Shown here: piece by piece, positions 9,690 through 19,945 of the stretch | How the letters are laid out: every line of letters starts with the position of its first letter | How positions within the stretch are numbered: the stretch's first letter is position 1 | Origin: Blastocystis hominis | Taxonomy: Eukaryota; Sar; Bigyra; Opalinata; Blastocystidae | Reading direction: 5' to 3' | Length of the DNA: 64,000 bases | Assembly: GCF_000151665.1 (NCBI RefSeq) | Contig: NW_013171838.1 | Coordinates: 915,526 to 979,525 of the forward strand | Notes under the pieces: model-generated | What the model saw: the letters and a program-made list of their open reading frames with translations, nothing else | What the model was told of the DNA's origin: nothing | The model's database searches: none | Translations under genes and position numbers: made by a program

Positions 9690-11606
9690 ATGAAGAGACT
9701 ATCGGGTGCTTTCATACAGGGAATACGAACTGTATCAAGAGCCGAAAGCGTCTGTCGCGTTATTGGAAGGGGAGGTCGAAGAATGGAACCCTTGTTTGTG
9801 CGGTCATTTTCGACAGGGTCTGCGTCCCGTTTCGAACGAGTAGAGACGATTCTTCGATCGAAATATGCTCGTCTTCTGTCATTTACAAGTGGACTGGGAT
9901 TATCGATGGGCGGATTGAGCTACGCTGGCTTCATGGGGTTTGGGAGCGGTTCATCGAATCAAAAGAATGTAACGAGGTTGATGAAGGATTTGGAAGCTAT
10001 CCGAGAGAAGTACCCTGACATCAAAGCGTCTCCCGTAGTCTCCAGGTATTCTGAATATTCATAGGTTGCAAGTGGCAAAGAGGAAAATGTGTTGATGATT
10101 TCCTTCAGCTTTTCAGCCTATTTGAATTTCTTCGATCTACTTTCGACACTTTCAAGTTTACTGAATGTTCGAACTCGGAGTGTTGTATTCCTTTAGGAAG
10201 AGGGTCCCGTCTCACTTCAGGAAATCAAGCAAGAGCGCGGTACTTTAGTTGTTACTTTAATGTTTTCCACTCTATCTCCCTGTTGTTTTACATATAGTTA
10301 CGGCGATGGACATCGCTCCGTCGAGGTGCTATACAACGGTCGTGAAGGCCGCATCTCCTTGTTTGCTTCTTTTTGTTTTGCTCTGAATCAAAGCTTTGCA
10401 GACGACGATTTCACCACGCACGACACACAAATCATTTCCACCCTTTACGAGCAAACATTGCAGACACTCTCGTTCCTATTCCCGCGGGTATTCACATCTA
10501 GCTCAGCTACCTCCACGACCAATGAGAATTCTCAGCTCTCCGTTCCACGTTTCCACCTTTCATCAGCTCTAGAAAACGATCCGAAGCCTGGAAGGTCTGG
10601 GCGTGGAAGTGTACGTTCCCAAATCGCACGCTTCCGACGATTCTGCATGGGACGAAATCGCTGGGTACGACGATCTAAAGAAAGTAGGCGAGTTTCCACG
10701 TTTCTACTGTGCAGGAAATCCACGACTCGGTGCTGCTCTCGATTCGCTACCCCGAGAAATACCGAGAAATCGCGCGGAAAACGCGGCGCAATTACTCCTC
10801 CCCCATTCCGCGCGCGCTGCTTTTTGAAGGCCCTCCCGGCACGGGGAAAACGTCGATCGCGCGCCTGATCGCGCGGGAGAGCGGGTCGATTTTAGTGTAG
10901 GATTGTAAAGAGAAAAAAGAGTGAAAGGAAGACACGTTCCGCTGGAAAGCATCGTGGATAAATATTACGGAGAAAGCGAGAAGCGACTCAGCTCGATTCT
11001 GAAGCTGTGCGGAGAGATCGATGACGCGATTATCTTTATTGATGAGGTGGGGAGAGCGAGTGATGGATCCAGCGTAGGTCGACAGTCTGGCCACAAGTCG
11101 CGATAATGATCAGATGAATGAGGTCACGCGCAGATTGCTGTCGGTGCTGCTGCGCTTCCTCGAGGGGTTCAACGCCAATAATGAGGAGGCGGGGAAGAAT
11201 GGAAGCAATGGCGAGAGCGGGAAGAGAGAAACCGCGCCGAAACACAACATTCTGATCTGTGCCACCAATCGCAAGCACGACCTCGATTCGGTACTTCTCT
11301 CGGCATTTCCCTTATTTCCAGGCATTGCTGAGCCGATTCGACGTGCAGCTCCATTTCCCTCTCCCGGATGTGGAGGCGCGAAAGCAGATTTTTGCGTGCT
11401 ATGCGAAGCAGCTTAGCGAGGAGGAACGACAGCAGCTGGCCGAGCTCTCCGAGGGAATGAGCGGACGAGACATCCGCGACAGCTGCGAGATCGCCGAACG
11501 CTCCTGGGTGTCGAGCTGCATCCAGAAAAAGCAGAAGGTGAGCGTTCCGCCTCTCGAGCAATATGTGGATGCTGTGAATCGAAGAGCGACCCAGATCCAC
11601 ACGTGA
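9690..11606 (+). CDS. Membrane-anchored mitochondrial-type AAA ATPase
   Basis: The first 70 residues are an Arg-rich presequence (MKRLSGAFIQGIRTV, RRMEPLFVRSFSTG), then a Gly-rich hydrophobic segment (LLSFTSGLGLSMGGLSYAGF) that may span the inner membrane. A poorly resolved middle (10045-10560, several small exons) leads to VEVYVPKSHA and the AAA module: LFEGPPGTGKTSIAR (Walker A), a YYGESEKRL pore-side block, IIFIDEVDSL (Walker B), ICATNRKHDLDS (sensor 1), ALLSRFD (Arg finger) and MSGRDIRDSCEIAERSW (sensor 2). This resembles plant organelle AAA proteins more than FtsH, since no protease domain follows. Stop TGA 11604-11606; TGTTTGTT at 11670-11677. One intron (10535 region) and another (10684-10714) carry a TTTCCACGTTTC core. 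Confidence 0.78.
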
Positions 11607-11669
11607 GGACGCTGGAGTGTCGGGGTATACTGGGAAGTGGACTGGAAACGCGGAGGAATGCGTTTGAAT

Positions 11670-11677
11670 TGTTTGTT
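11670..11677 (+). terminator. TGTTTGTT element (AAA ATPase)
   Basis: Perfect TGTTTGTT about 64 nt after the encoded TGA. Confidence 0.55.
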
Positions 11678-11756
11678 TGAAACCGCGGTTGTGTCGGAAA
11701 TTTGGCGGAAAGTGGGAGGTGGATTGGAGGTCTATTTTTTATCTTGCTTCTGAACT

Positions 11757-12444
11757 ATGAGTTATCGTGGTGGACGTGGAGGCGGCGGTGGCCGTGGTGG
11801 CCGTAAGAATTTTGGAGGAAAAAACCGAGATTTTGAAGAAGGTCCTCCAGAACGTGTTGTGGGTGGGATTTTGCACATTCATTTTAATATTTAGAGCTGG
11901 GATACGTGCTTCACGAAAGTGAGGGCGATGTTCTCTGCAAATCAACGAATAAGGACGTAGTTACTGGAAACCGTTTTCTGATGGATAGATTCCATATTTC
12001 AACGCTCCTGTGTATCTGGAGAATAAGACGCAGGTGGGAAAGGTGGACGAGATTCTCGGAGCAATTTCCGACGTCCATTTCTCGATGAAGTGCAGCGAAG
12101 GTGGAACCTCCGGTTTCTCCCTCACATTTAGGCGTGAAGGCGTCTTCCTTCAAGGCAGGCGATAAAGTCTACATCAACCCGATGAAGCTGCTTCCTCTCT
12201 CCCGATTTACAGAGTATTTCGAATTGTCTCCACCCTAATCTGCAGAACCCCGAAGCCGGCTGGTGGTTCCAGTGGATCGCGCGGAGGCGGTCGCGGCGGC
12301 GCCCGTGGCGGTCGCGGCGGTTCCTTCGGTGGCCGTGGCGGCCGTGGTGGCTCGTTCGGAGGCCGTGGAGGCGGTCGCGGTGGTTCGTTCGGCGGTGGCA
12401 ATCGCGGTGGCCGTGGCGGTTCGTTCGGAGGCCGTCGATTCTAG
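11757..12444 (+). CDS. GAR1: H/ACA snoRNP subunit GAR1
   Basis: Component of the pseudouridylating H/ACA RNP. Start [19 protein letters not shown], then [59 protein letters not shown], and [17 protein letters not shown]: the full GAR1 core. A second RGG domain ([10 protein letters not shown] repeats) closes the protein, as in animals and yeast. Four short introns are needed. The last codon TTC is followed by TAG (12442-12444), and T12442 sits four bases before TGTTTCTT, so the mRNA stop may come from the poly(A) tail as UAA. Confidence 0.95.
12275..12440 (+). repeat. Gly-Gly-Arg codon repeat (RGG domain of GAR1)
   Basis: Repeats of GGCGGTCGCGGCGGT-type codons encoding GGRGG units. Confidence 0.85.
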
Positions 12445-12460
12445 CTTGTTTCTTTTTACT

Positions 12461-12510
12461 GAATGAATGAATGAATGGATGAATGGATGATGGATGATTG
12501 ATTGATGATT
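12461..12510. repeat. GAAT/GGAT simple repeat between convergent genes
   Basis: Tetranucleotide GAAT, GGAT and GATT units between the 3' ends of GAR1 and the Sen1 gene. Confidence 0.8.
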
Positions 12511-12525
12511 GTAAACGTGTTTGTT

Positions 12526-12532
12526 GGAAACA
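12526..12532 (-). terminator. TGTTTCC element (Sen1 gene)
   Basis: TGTTTCC on the minus strand lies four bases after the T that ends the Sen1 frame. On the plus strand the same spot reads TGTTTGTTGGAAACA (12519-12532 and next base), so both strands carry a TGTTT element. Confidence 0.6.
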
Positions 12533-12536
12533 GGGC

Positions 12537-15500
12537 AATGCAGAGAGGGCACTCGCACCTCCGGAGAGTACTGGCCTTGCTGCTGCGCCAGCGCGTCCTC
12601 CACGGAGGCGTGCAGCGACAGCGCCAGCCGCTTGTGCGACTGCTGGAACTTCGCGTAGAGACTGTCCTGCCGGTGCAGCCGGATGTTCTCGCGGATGAGC
12701 GGCTCGAAGTCCGCGTCCACGTCCAGGATCGGAAGCACGCGGTTGAACTGGCTATGCAAAAAGGGGAAACCGTGGAACCCACTAAGTGAAATCGATGAAC
12801 TGGTTCCAGTAAGTGCTGGTGCGGAGCTTGGCTTCGTTGCCGACCACGAACAGGCCGAAGCGCGGCCGCGTGAAGCTCACGTTCATTCGACGGATGTCCG
12901 AGACGAAGCCCACGCCGTACGCGCTGCCCGTACGCACCGTCGAGTAGAAGACCAGGTCCACCTCCTTGCCCTGGAACGCGTCCACGGTGAACACGTGCAG
13001 ACGGCGGACCAGCTCGTTGGGATGCTGCGCAATGCGTGATTCGAACTGAGGGTGAGAGGAAAGGGAGAGGAAGTACCAGGGACTTTTGCTCCTTGTAGGG
13101 AGTCAAAATCACGACCGACATCGAGGAGTAGGAAGGGTAGAGATTCAAAAAGGTGTTGTAGAGGTTTAGAACGAAGCGGACTTCGGATTCGTTGCTGTAG
13201 GATTTGGAAAAAGCATCCTTCTTCTCGGATACGTTCGAACCGCACAGATTATAAAACACGACAGGCTAGCGTCGAGAAAAGGATTAAAAGCTACGTAAAA
13301 ATAGTCAGACTCGTAGAATTGGTGGCTATACCCCCTCCCAGACACGTTCTCACCGTTCATTAGCTTGCCATCGTAAAAACACTGGTTTGGAAAAGCAATA
13401 ATATTGGGGTGGCATCTACTGAGCAGATTCGAAAGGATTCTACCGATATTGTGTGTTAAGGAGGTATGAGTAATGGTTATTGTTTGAAAGACGTTCAAAA
13501 AGACTCAGATTGTAATTGTTCTGATTATTTGCGCTGATTACCGTAGCAGGAAGCTGCTTGGGATCTCCGATCAACACACACTTCTGCGGATTGATGAGCA
13601 ACGGGATCAGCGTGGAGACCTCCGTCGCCTGGCACGCTTCGTCCACCACCAATGCCGAATATCTAGGTCCTATCGGAATTCCAGAAATACTGCCGATTTA
13701 TGCAATCGGAATCAAACACGGATAAGCCGCTGCTGGAGAGCGTAGTGAGGATGATATCGTAGTTATTGACGAGATATCCTTCGAGGTCGCTGGTGTTCAT
13801 CTGGGAGTAGTTGTAGACGTAGTTGAATTGCAGCAGTCTGTCTTTCTCTTCAAAAAGCATCACAATCCGCGAAATTAGCGATAAATACCTAAACTAAAGC
13901 AAATACGTGTACATCGACTCGGGATTCTGCTGCAACCCATTTTCCGTTGTTATCTTACTCGCCAATCGCTTCAACTACTCTTTATCTCGCAGTTCCGATC
14001 GCTACCGATACAAACACCTGGTCGATGAGCGTGTTGACACGCTTCAGGTCTGTTTGCAGCATTTTCCGCTTTTGCTCCTTCGCTTCCGCGTTTTTGAAGT
14101 TCTACGACAAACCTTCCCTCCATTCCTACTCCCACCATATATTCCAGCGAAACCGACCAATATTCCTCCGGAGTTCCCGAGCCCAGCCGCAGAATCGACG
14201 GGTTATACCGATTTCCGCTGTTGTCGATGAACCCCTGCTGCATGATGCCGTCTACGACCGCGTTCACCGCTGCATTGGACGGCGTGCACACCAGAATGCG
14301 CGGCTTGACCAGCTTCTCCTTCATCTGGATGCGCGCGCGATTCACCTCTTCCAGCGAGCTAAAAAAGGCGTTTCTACTCCCCAGAGCCCAGAAAAGCCAA
14401 CCGATTCGCGGCGATGATCTGATTCACAAATCCGCGGAGCTGCTCATAATACGCGTCGAACTGCTGGTTGAGCAGCACGTTGAGCAGCATGCGGAGCGTG
14501 CGCGTCTTCCCCGTGCCGGGCGGTCCCTGGATGAGCGTGAAGTGGGAGGCTGGCCGCGGGGAGGGCTGCTGCGCCACGGTGCGGTACAGCGAGGCCTCCA
14601 CCGCGAACAGCTGCGACCGGTTGAAGCTCCCGCGGAGGTAGTCCACGAAGACGGGCGTGCAGCCGTCCCACGCGAACTGTCCGGCGAGGGGGGACTGCGG
14701 GGCTGCGGGGACGCAGAGCGCGGAGCCGGGGTTGTGCAGCGCGTCGCGCAGCAGCGCCGCGTCCTCGCCCGCGTAGACGCTGCGGTACAGCCCCGGACGC
14801 GACCCCACCACCTCGCAGAGCAGCGGGTTCAGCGGCAGGCGGAACGACGCGAAGGCGGGCGGGTAGACCGCGGCGCCGAACGCGTGGTTCACGTCGCTGT
14901 GCTGAAGGGGGAGCGACGGGTTCGGGAGACGCAGCGCGCGCAGCTGGGCGAGGAAGGAACGCCGACTGGGACCGCTGGACAGAGGGGCCGAAGGGGGAAA
15001 CGGGGAACCTGGGAGTGAGGGGGAGAGGGAAGGGGCACCTAAAAATAGATTATTGGGATATTGAATGGGCACCTATATATTATTGGGACATTGGATAGGG
15101 ACCTATATATAATTGGGACATCGAATGGGCACCTATATATTATTGGGACATTGGATAGGGACCTATATATTATTGGGACATTGGATAGGGACCTATATAT
15201 AATTGGGACATCGAATGGGCACCTATATATTATTGGGACATTGGATAGGGACCTATATATAATTGGGACATCGAATGGGCACCTATGTCTGACCCACTCC
15301 CATCGCCTCCCACCTACGCTTAACGCCTCTCCGCTGCCCCACCTGTCTTTCCGCTGCCTCCACCGCCTCCGTTGCCTGCGTTCTGAGCGTCTCCTCGCCG
15401 TCTACCTGCGCCGCTCTGCGTGGTGAGCGCGTCGTGCGCGGTGCGCGGCGCGGCCCACCGCGTGGATCGCGTGTCCGAAGGCGCGTAGACGCAGTAGTGC

Positions 15501-16608
15501 AGCAAGTGCAGCGCGACCCACTCGCGCGCCGCGGTGCTGAGCTGCAGCAGCGGATACAGGGAGCAGACGCTGCATGTGAGCCCCGATTCTCTCAGATACA
15601 CGGGGTCGGTGCCGTCCAGACGGTCCAGAAGGTCCGGAAACGCCTCTGCGAGCTGGTACACGTCCACGCGGGCGCGCAGCGGAGCGTGGTTGGCGGAGGT
15701 CTGCGTGTTCACCACGCCGTAGAAAAAGGGAAGGTGGAACCGCGGGGATCCGTTCTCCACGCTGAACTCGGGAGTGTCGGGATCGATGGCAGGGCGAGCG
15801 AGATAGGGAACGATGACGGAGTAGGTGCTGATGAGCGTAGGAAGCGACTGCTGCGAATCGAAGTAGAGAAAACACTCGTTCTCGTCGGGGTCGTAGCGAA
15901 GCTGAACCGCTGTGCAGCGAAGACGATTACGACTAGAGTGGATAGGAAGGGGGAAGGCAACGTGTTGATGCTTTGTAGAGTCTGTGCGTGCACTTCTTGA
16001 AGCACAAACGCAGAGAACATGGAAATGTACTGCTCCACATTTTGAAACGAAGACGGGAGGATTGGCAGCGGCTGACTAGACCTGGAAACACACATAGAAT
16101 CCTCACGCTGGCACAAACAAATCCCAATTGAGCAAAATGTCGTAAAAACGATTCTGGAGTGCAGTCTTGAGAGCTGCGTAGGTATCCGCATTTCGCTGCT
16201 CCGATTCTTCCTTGGCTCGCTCATCCTCCGTCTCCTTGGTCTGATCGCACGTCTTACGAATTCTATTCGCTATGTAAGCACGCTTGCAGCGTACGTGGGA
16301 CGAACAGTTTCATTCAGCTTTTTCCGCAATTTGAGCTGATCGTCGTTCTCTTGCTGTCTACGCGTCAAATGCGCCTTGCAAATGCACTTTTTCAACTCTG
16401 TGTCAGCAATCTGCTTTTTCAAAACGGAGAGCAGACGGGACGAGATAGGCTTTCCGTTCGCCATTTTCACACTCTCCCCAATGTTTCGCTTTTTAGATGG
16501 TTCAGAAGCTCCCGTTCTATTCGATCACTCCATCAGTGGGGTTCACTACTGCGCATTGCCCCGCCTCCGTGTTTCTTTTGGCTCACTTTTCTGTTGGATG
16601 CTACTCAT
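12537..16608 (-). CDS. SEN1: Sen1/senataxin-type SF1 helicase; stop codon made by polyadenylation
   Basis: RNA/DNA helicase for termination and R-loop control. From the start near 16608 (MSSIQQKSEPKETRRRG) a coiled N-terminal part leads to NVEQYISMFSAFVLQEVHAQ, a beta-rich accessory domain, then helicase motifs: LIQGPPGTGKTRTLRMLL (I), ILVCTPSNAAVNAVVDGIM (Ia), LVVDEACQATE (II), IGDPKQLPAT (III), YRCHPNIIAFPN (IV region), TVDAFQGKEVDLVFYSTVR (V), RRMNVSFTRPRFGLFVVGN (VI). About fifteen introns of 28-40 nt; one exceptional composite intron of 304 nt at 15039-15342 (see repeat). After CTG CAT the next base is T (12537), then GCCC and TGTTTCC: UAA by polyadenylation. The N-terminal two joins and one near 13900 are uncertain. 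Confidence 0.87.
12752..12782 (-). other. 31-nt intron of Sen1 with GTTCCACGGTTTCCCC core
   Basis: Starts GTGGGTTCCACGG and ends TTTTTGCATAG; removing it joins FIDFTY to QFNRVLPILDVDADFE. Its pyrimidine core resembles several other introns in the window. Confidence 0.75.
15039..15342 (-). repeat. Tandem array of ten back-to-back intron-like units inside the Sen1 gene
   Basis: Read on the coding (minus) strand, ten units follow each other without spacer, and every unit starts with GT and ends with AG. Seven central units (15073-15282) are exactly 30 nt and of two kinds: one starts GTCCCTATCC and ends AATATATAG, the other starts GTGCCCATTCG and ends TTATATATAG. The unit next to the downstream exon (15039-15072, 34 nt) is a diverged relative ending TTTTTAG. 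Two units on the upstream side (15283-15313, 31 nt; 15314-15342, 29 nt) have unrelated inner sequence. Unit lengths equal the normal intron length of this genome. The flanking exons (ending AAG ACA G and starting GT GCC CCT) join in frame if all 304 nt are removed. Confidence 0.9.
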
Positions 16609-16797
16609 AGCACGTAGGTTCGTATTTCAATTCTGTCGATAAAAATATCTCCGCTGTGGGTATAGCCGAGAAAAAGGAGCTATGATGAAAGAGAAAATGC
16701 GAGACAAGTAAGAACCACGGTTAACTCCGATTTCTAGCGACCATGCTTCGGACCATTTTGCTGTATTGCTCACATTCTTGTACATCTACATCCAGGT

Positions 16798-17952
16798 ATG
16801 GCAGATCACCTTGTCCGGGTGTATGGAACAGAAGAAGATCGGTGGGTTGCGCTATTTGAGTTTGAAAGTTTAGAGTGAACTGTCCGTTCTATTTTAAGAT
16901 TGGCGCATGCAGGCATGGAGATCGGTGCACTCGAAAGCACAACAGACCTACATTTAGCCAGACTATTCTCATTCCTCACATGTACCACAACCCTAAAGCT
17001 TCGGGAGTTACTGGAGATCCCTCCCAAGCGCAGCAGCTCATTGTACCTAGTTTGTGGTTTCTTCTCACTAGCAACAACAATTTGACGAGTTCTATGAAGA
17101 GGTGTACCAGGAGCTTTCGCAATCCTATGGCCCGATTGAAGAGCTCCATGTGTGCGATAATCTGAACGACCACATGATAGGAAATGTGTATGTCAAGTTT
17201 GAGGACGAGGAGGATGCAGAGAAAGCACTGAAAGGCTTGACGCATCGATACTACGCGGGTCGTCCGCTCGCTCCCGAATACTCTCCAGTCACCGATTTCC
17301 GTGAGGCGCGGTTCTTTTCTGCGTTTTCTCCTCACATCTAGTTGCAGACAGCACGAAGAAGGCCAGTGCACGCGCGGAGGCTATTGCAACTTCATGCACT
17401 TAATGACGCCTTCCCAGCCCGTCTTCTACCGCTGCTTCCCCAAAGGCCGGTATAGTTCTTCCCGCTCCTCTCATCGCTAGCTGGGGCTACACGCGCTTCG
17501 AGCGCCTCCATGACAAGGGTCCCCGCGGGGATGGCCGTCGCAATCCCCCGCCGGCGCGCGTGATTCTCTCCGACGAGGACCGAAGCAGTCGAAGTCGCAG
17601 CCGAAGCCGAAGCCGAAGCCGAAGCCGAAGCTACAGTCGCAGTCGAAGCTACACCCGCAGCCGCAGTCGAAGTCGCCGAGAGCGAAGTCGCCGCGATCGC
17701 AGTCGAAGCCGGAGTCGAAGCCGCCGAGAGCGCGACCGCGATCGAAGCCGTGAACGCGATCGAAGCCGAAGCCGCCGAGAACGACACCATCGCGATGATC
17801 GAAGCCGTGACCGCGACAGAGAGCGAGATCGAGACAGAGATCGAAGCCGAAGCCGAAGCCGAAGCCGAAGCGGGAATCGACGGGAGCGGAGCCGGCGCCG
17901 CGAGCGAAGCAGCTCGCCGCCCGCCTCGACGGAGAAGCCCGCTGCTAGTTAA
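16798..17952 (+). CDS. U2AF1: U2AF small subunit (U2AF35)
   Basis: Recognises the AG at 3' splice sites. Start [20 protein letters not shown]; first CCCH zinc finger [20 protein letters not shown]; a UHM-type RRM ([20 protein letters not shown], then [23 protein letters not shown]); second CCCH finger [19 protein letters not shown]; long SR/RD tail ending TEKPAAS, TAA 17950-17952. Four introns of 29-32 nt. All zinc ligands are present. Fits a genome whose introns all end in AG with little room for a polypyrimidine tract. Confidence 0.95.
17575..17885 (+). repeat. Ser-Arg/Asp-Arg codon repeat (RS domain)
   Basis: Repeats of CGAAGC, CGAAGT and CGCGAC encode the RS/RD tail of U2AF35. Long open frames in the other five frames here are by-products of the 6-bp period. 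Confidence 0.85.
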
Positions 17953-17965
17953 GTAGAAGACCACA

Positions 17966-17983
17966 TGTTTGATGGAGCAAACA
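17966..17983. terminator. Inverted TGTTTG...CAAACA polyadenylation element shared by convergent genes
   Basis: TGTTTG, six bases, then CAAACA: one element for U2AF35 (plus, stop at 17950) and one for the dehydrogenase gene (minus, stop at 18043). Confidence 0.6.
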
Positions 17984-18042
17984 CAACACACACGGCTAGA
18001 ACGCCTCGAAATCGTACGGGGGTCGCGACGCCTGCTTCCGAT

Positions 18043-19102
18043 TCAGCTATGTCTCACTCGCTCCGCGCACCGCACCATCGTCTCCGCCTGCTGGCGCAGC
18101 CACTGCTCCCATCGCGCCGACTGCGACCCTGCGTACTGCATCAGCGCGTCGTTCGGAAGCTTCACGAAGTCTCTACAGGGGAGAAGCTGCGATGAAAGCG
18201 ACGGGAGCGAAGGGTCCAGCGCTTGGCACAGCGCCGCGATGGCCAGCGACGACACGCCGATCGAGCTCAGATTGCGCGGGGGATGCGCGGAGTCGTGCGG
18301 ATCGAGCAGACGGTGCAGCGAGAGCCCGATGAGCGAGCTGAAAAAACGATCGTTGCCATACACCCAGCCAGGCTTCAGAATGCTCAGCTGGATCGGAGCG
18401 TCCGTCTGGAGAGACATCTGCGAGAGAAGTCGGGAAGCAAAAACAAACACGACTGTACTCGAACAAAGCTTCTTCGGCCAGTTTCTTCGTCTGTCGCTCC
18501 ACCTAGACGTTAGGAGCGAAGGGCGCCACGCACCGAGGTTACAACTGGGGGTAGAAAATTCGTTGATATATATACAAAACGATTAGCATGCATTTTCTAT
18601 GATGAATCGAGCACAGGGTCTAAACTCGCGCCATTTCTATACTTTGGAGTGCTCCTTCATAGTTGCACTCCCACAACAATTTAGAACTGTGATAAGAAGG
18701 CTTGGTTGTGTAGATCATCGCCTTCACGTCACCCTACGACAACTTTCATACTGTACAACCGGCCTCCACAACATGGGGGTCCCACGTTGATGGTTTGACG
18801 GCATTGCCTTCTCGCCAGTGAACCTTTCCGTGAGACAATGGTGGTTTCGTAATACGTTTGTGATCCAGGAGTTTTCGTGCTCATTGATTTCTCCGTATAC
18901 CGGAGGACAGCATTTGGGAGAAATACTGACGGGAATAAACCCACACTTCGCAGCAACACGGCATATATAGCTCCCCACGAAGCCATCTCCTGAAGCGTGA
19001 TGGATCAACTGGAGAATTACCTCCAACGACGACAAAATCGGGAGGATGACGGAAATAATTCAGTTTCGCAAGCCTGTGAAGCGTGCTGACCGGTCCAACC
19101 AT
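18043..19102 (-). CDS. NDUFA9/COQ11-like atypical short-chain dehydrogenase, probably organellar
   Basis: NAD(P)-binding Rossmann protein. Start MVGPVSTLHRLAKLNYFRH (presequence-like), then beta1-Gly motif DFVVVGGDGFVGSYICRVA, ITNVHWREGNAVKPSTW, ECNYEGALQSIEMARKMHAN, RFVYISTNFLPP, the Lys-Glu helix ERQTKKLAEEALFEYSR, LSILKPGWVYGNDRF, and a C-terminal part with FVKLPNDALMQYAG. Seven introns of 29-33 nt are required and all fit phase and GT...AG. The layout is that of the extended atypical SDRs in which NDUFA9 and yeast COQ11 fall; the classical YxxxK is replaced by a Gln-Thr-Lys-Lys helix. Stop TGA 18043-18045. Confidence 0.78.
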
Positions 19103-19136
19103 CGAACAAAATCGGTTTGAAAATGGCAGTCTTGGA

Positions 19137-19144
19137 AACAAACA
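19137..19144 (-). terminator. TGTTTGTT element of the secreted-protein gene
   Basis: Perfect TGTTTGTT on the minus strand 26 nt after the stop codon of the gene at 19170-19945 and only 35 nt before the start codon of the next gene. Confidence 0.6.
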
Positions 19145-19169
19145 TAGAAAAATGACACAATGACAAAAC

Positions 19170-19945
19170 TCAATATTTCAATGGTATACAGTCGCTGCTT
19201 CCAATTCGCGTCATGTTCAAATAGGTCGCAGGAAGAAAATTACCTAACAAGCCGACCTCTTCGTTTGTAACCATAATGGTATCTTCCGTCTTCCAAACAA
19301 CGTCCAGAGTAATCGAGTAGGACACCAACTCGCGGATGAAAGTGAATATGTCCACAGGCGCTCCCTGCATCTCGAACATGCACATTTGATCTTCTGGATT
19401 CAATCCCGTGACTTCAAACGTGACATTCTTCTCGAGAGGCAACTTGCAATCCAAATCTTGGTTGTACTCCAAGTCAGCAATGAGCGGAGTCATGTCCACC
19501 TTGTTGAACACCGCGTCAATATAGGTTCCATTCTCGTATTTCACGGAGTCACGGAGTAGCGGCTTATAGGAACTATACATCAAAAGCACTCCGAATTTCA
19601 CACAAAACATCAATATCCCAAATAGGCATCTCGCAATTGTTATACGCGAAGACGTGTAAACGTAAACGATATTTATAGTTTTCTTCAAAGAGGATAGACG
19701 CTCTGAAAGCTAGTCATGAATTAGACTCCGTACGAGTACTTGTGAAATAAGCTGGTAAATATCCAGAGGGAAGTGGCAAACAGGAGCCTTTACCCATTTC
19801 ATCATCACAAGTAAAGTAAAAACACTTGTCTTTGTCCATTTCATACTCTCCACACACTGTACTTTAAATATCTGGCAACATTATTACGTGCATCTTGGTA
19901 GCATATTCCTATGACCAACAAAATTAGGACAAACAGAAATCTCAT
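19170..19945 (-). CDS. Small secreted or lumenal cysteine-containing protein, unidentified
   Basis: No family recognised. The start MRFLFVLILLVIGICYQDA is a clear signal peptide. Exon 2 reads CGEYEMDKDKCFYFTCDDE and GSCLPLPSGYLPAYFT; exon 3 reads YRLRLHVFAYNNCEMPIWD then VLCEIRSAFD; the last exon has LDCKLPLEKNVTFEVTG, MCMFEMQGAPVDIF and ends DCIPLKY, TGA 19170-19172. No further transmembrane segment is evident, so a soluble secretory-pathway protein is likely. Introns include GTAATAATG...TACAG (31 nt). The 46-nt join near 19555 is the least certain. An upstream in-frame exon (ATG ATG ACC...) is possible. Confidence 0.6.

Noticed and set aside
9797-9804. TGTTTGTG inside the AAA ATPase coding region as a polyadenylation element
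   Set aside because: It lies within a continuous coding exon and no gene end precedes it at the right spacing.
15039-15342. CRISPR-like array (30-bp repeats)
   Set aside because: The units abut without spacers, lie inside a eukaryotic helicase gene, and each has GT...AG ends; no cas genes are near.
16682-16870. Short spliced frame starting MMKEKMRDN with a hydrophobic stretch, overlapping the U2AF35 start
   Set aside because: About 55 residues with no family match; it would need an intron that contains the U2AF35 start codon. Possible but unsupported.
17392-17991. Minus-strand Ala/Ser-rich frame of 199 codons
   Set aside because: Antisense shadow of the RS domain of U2AF35.
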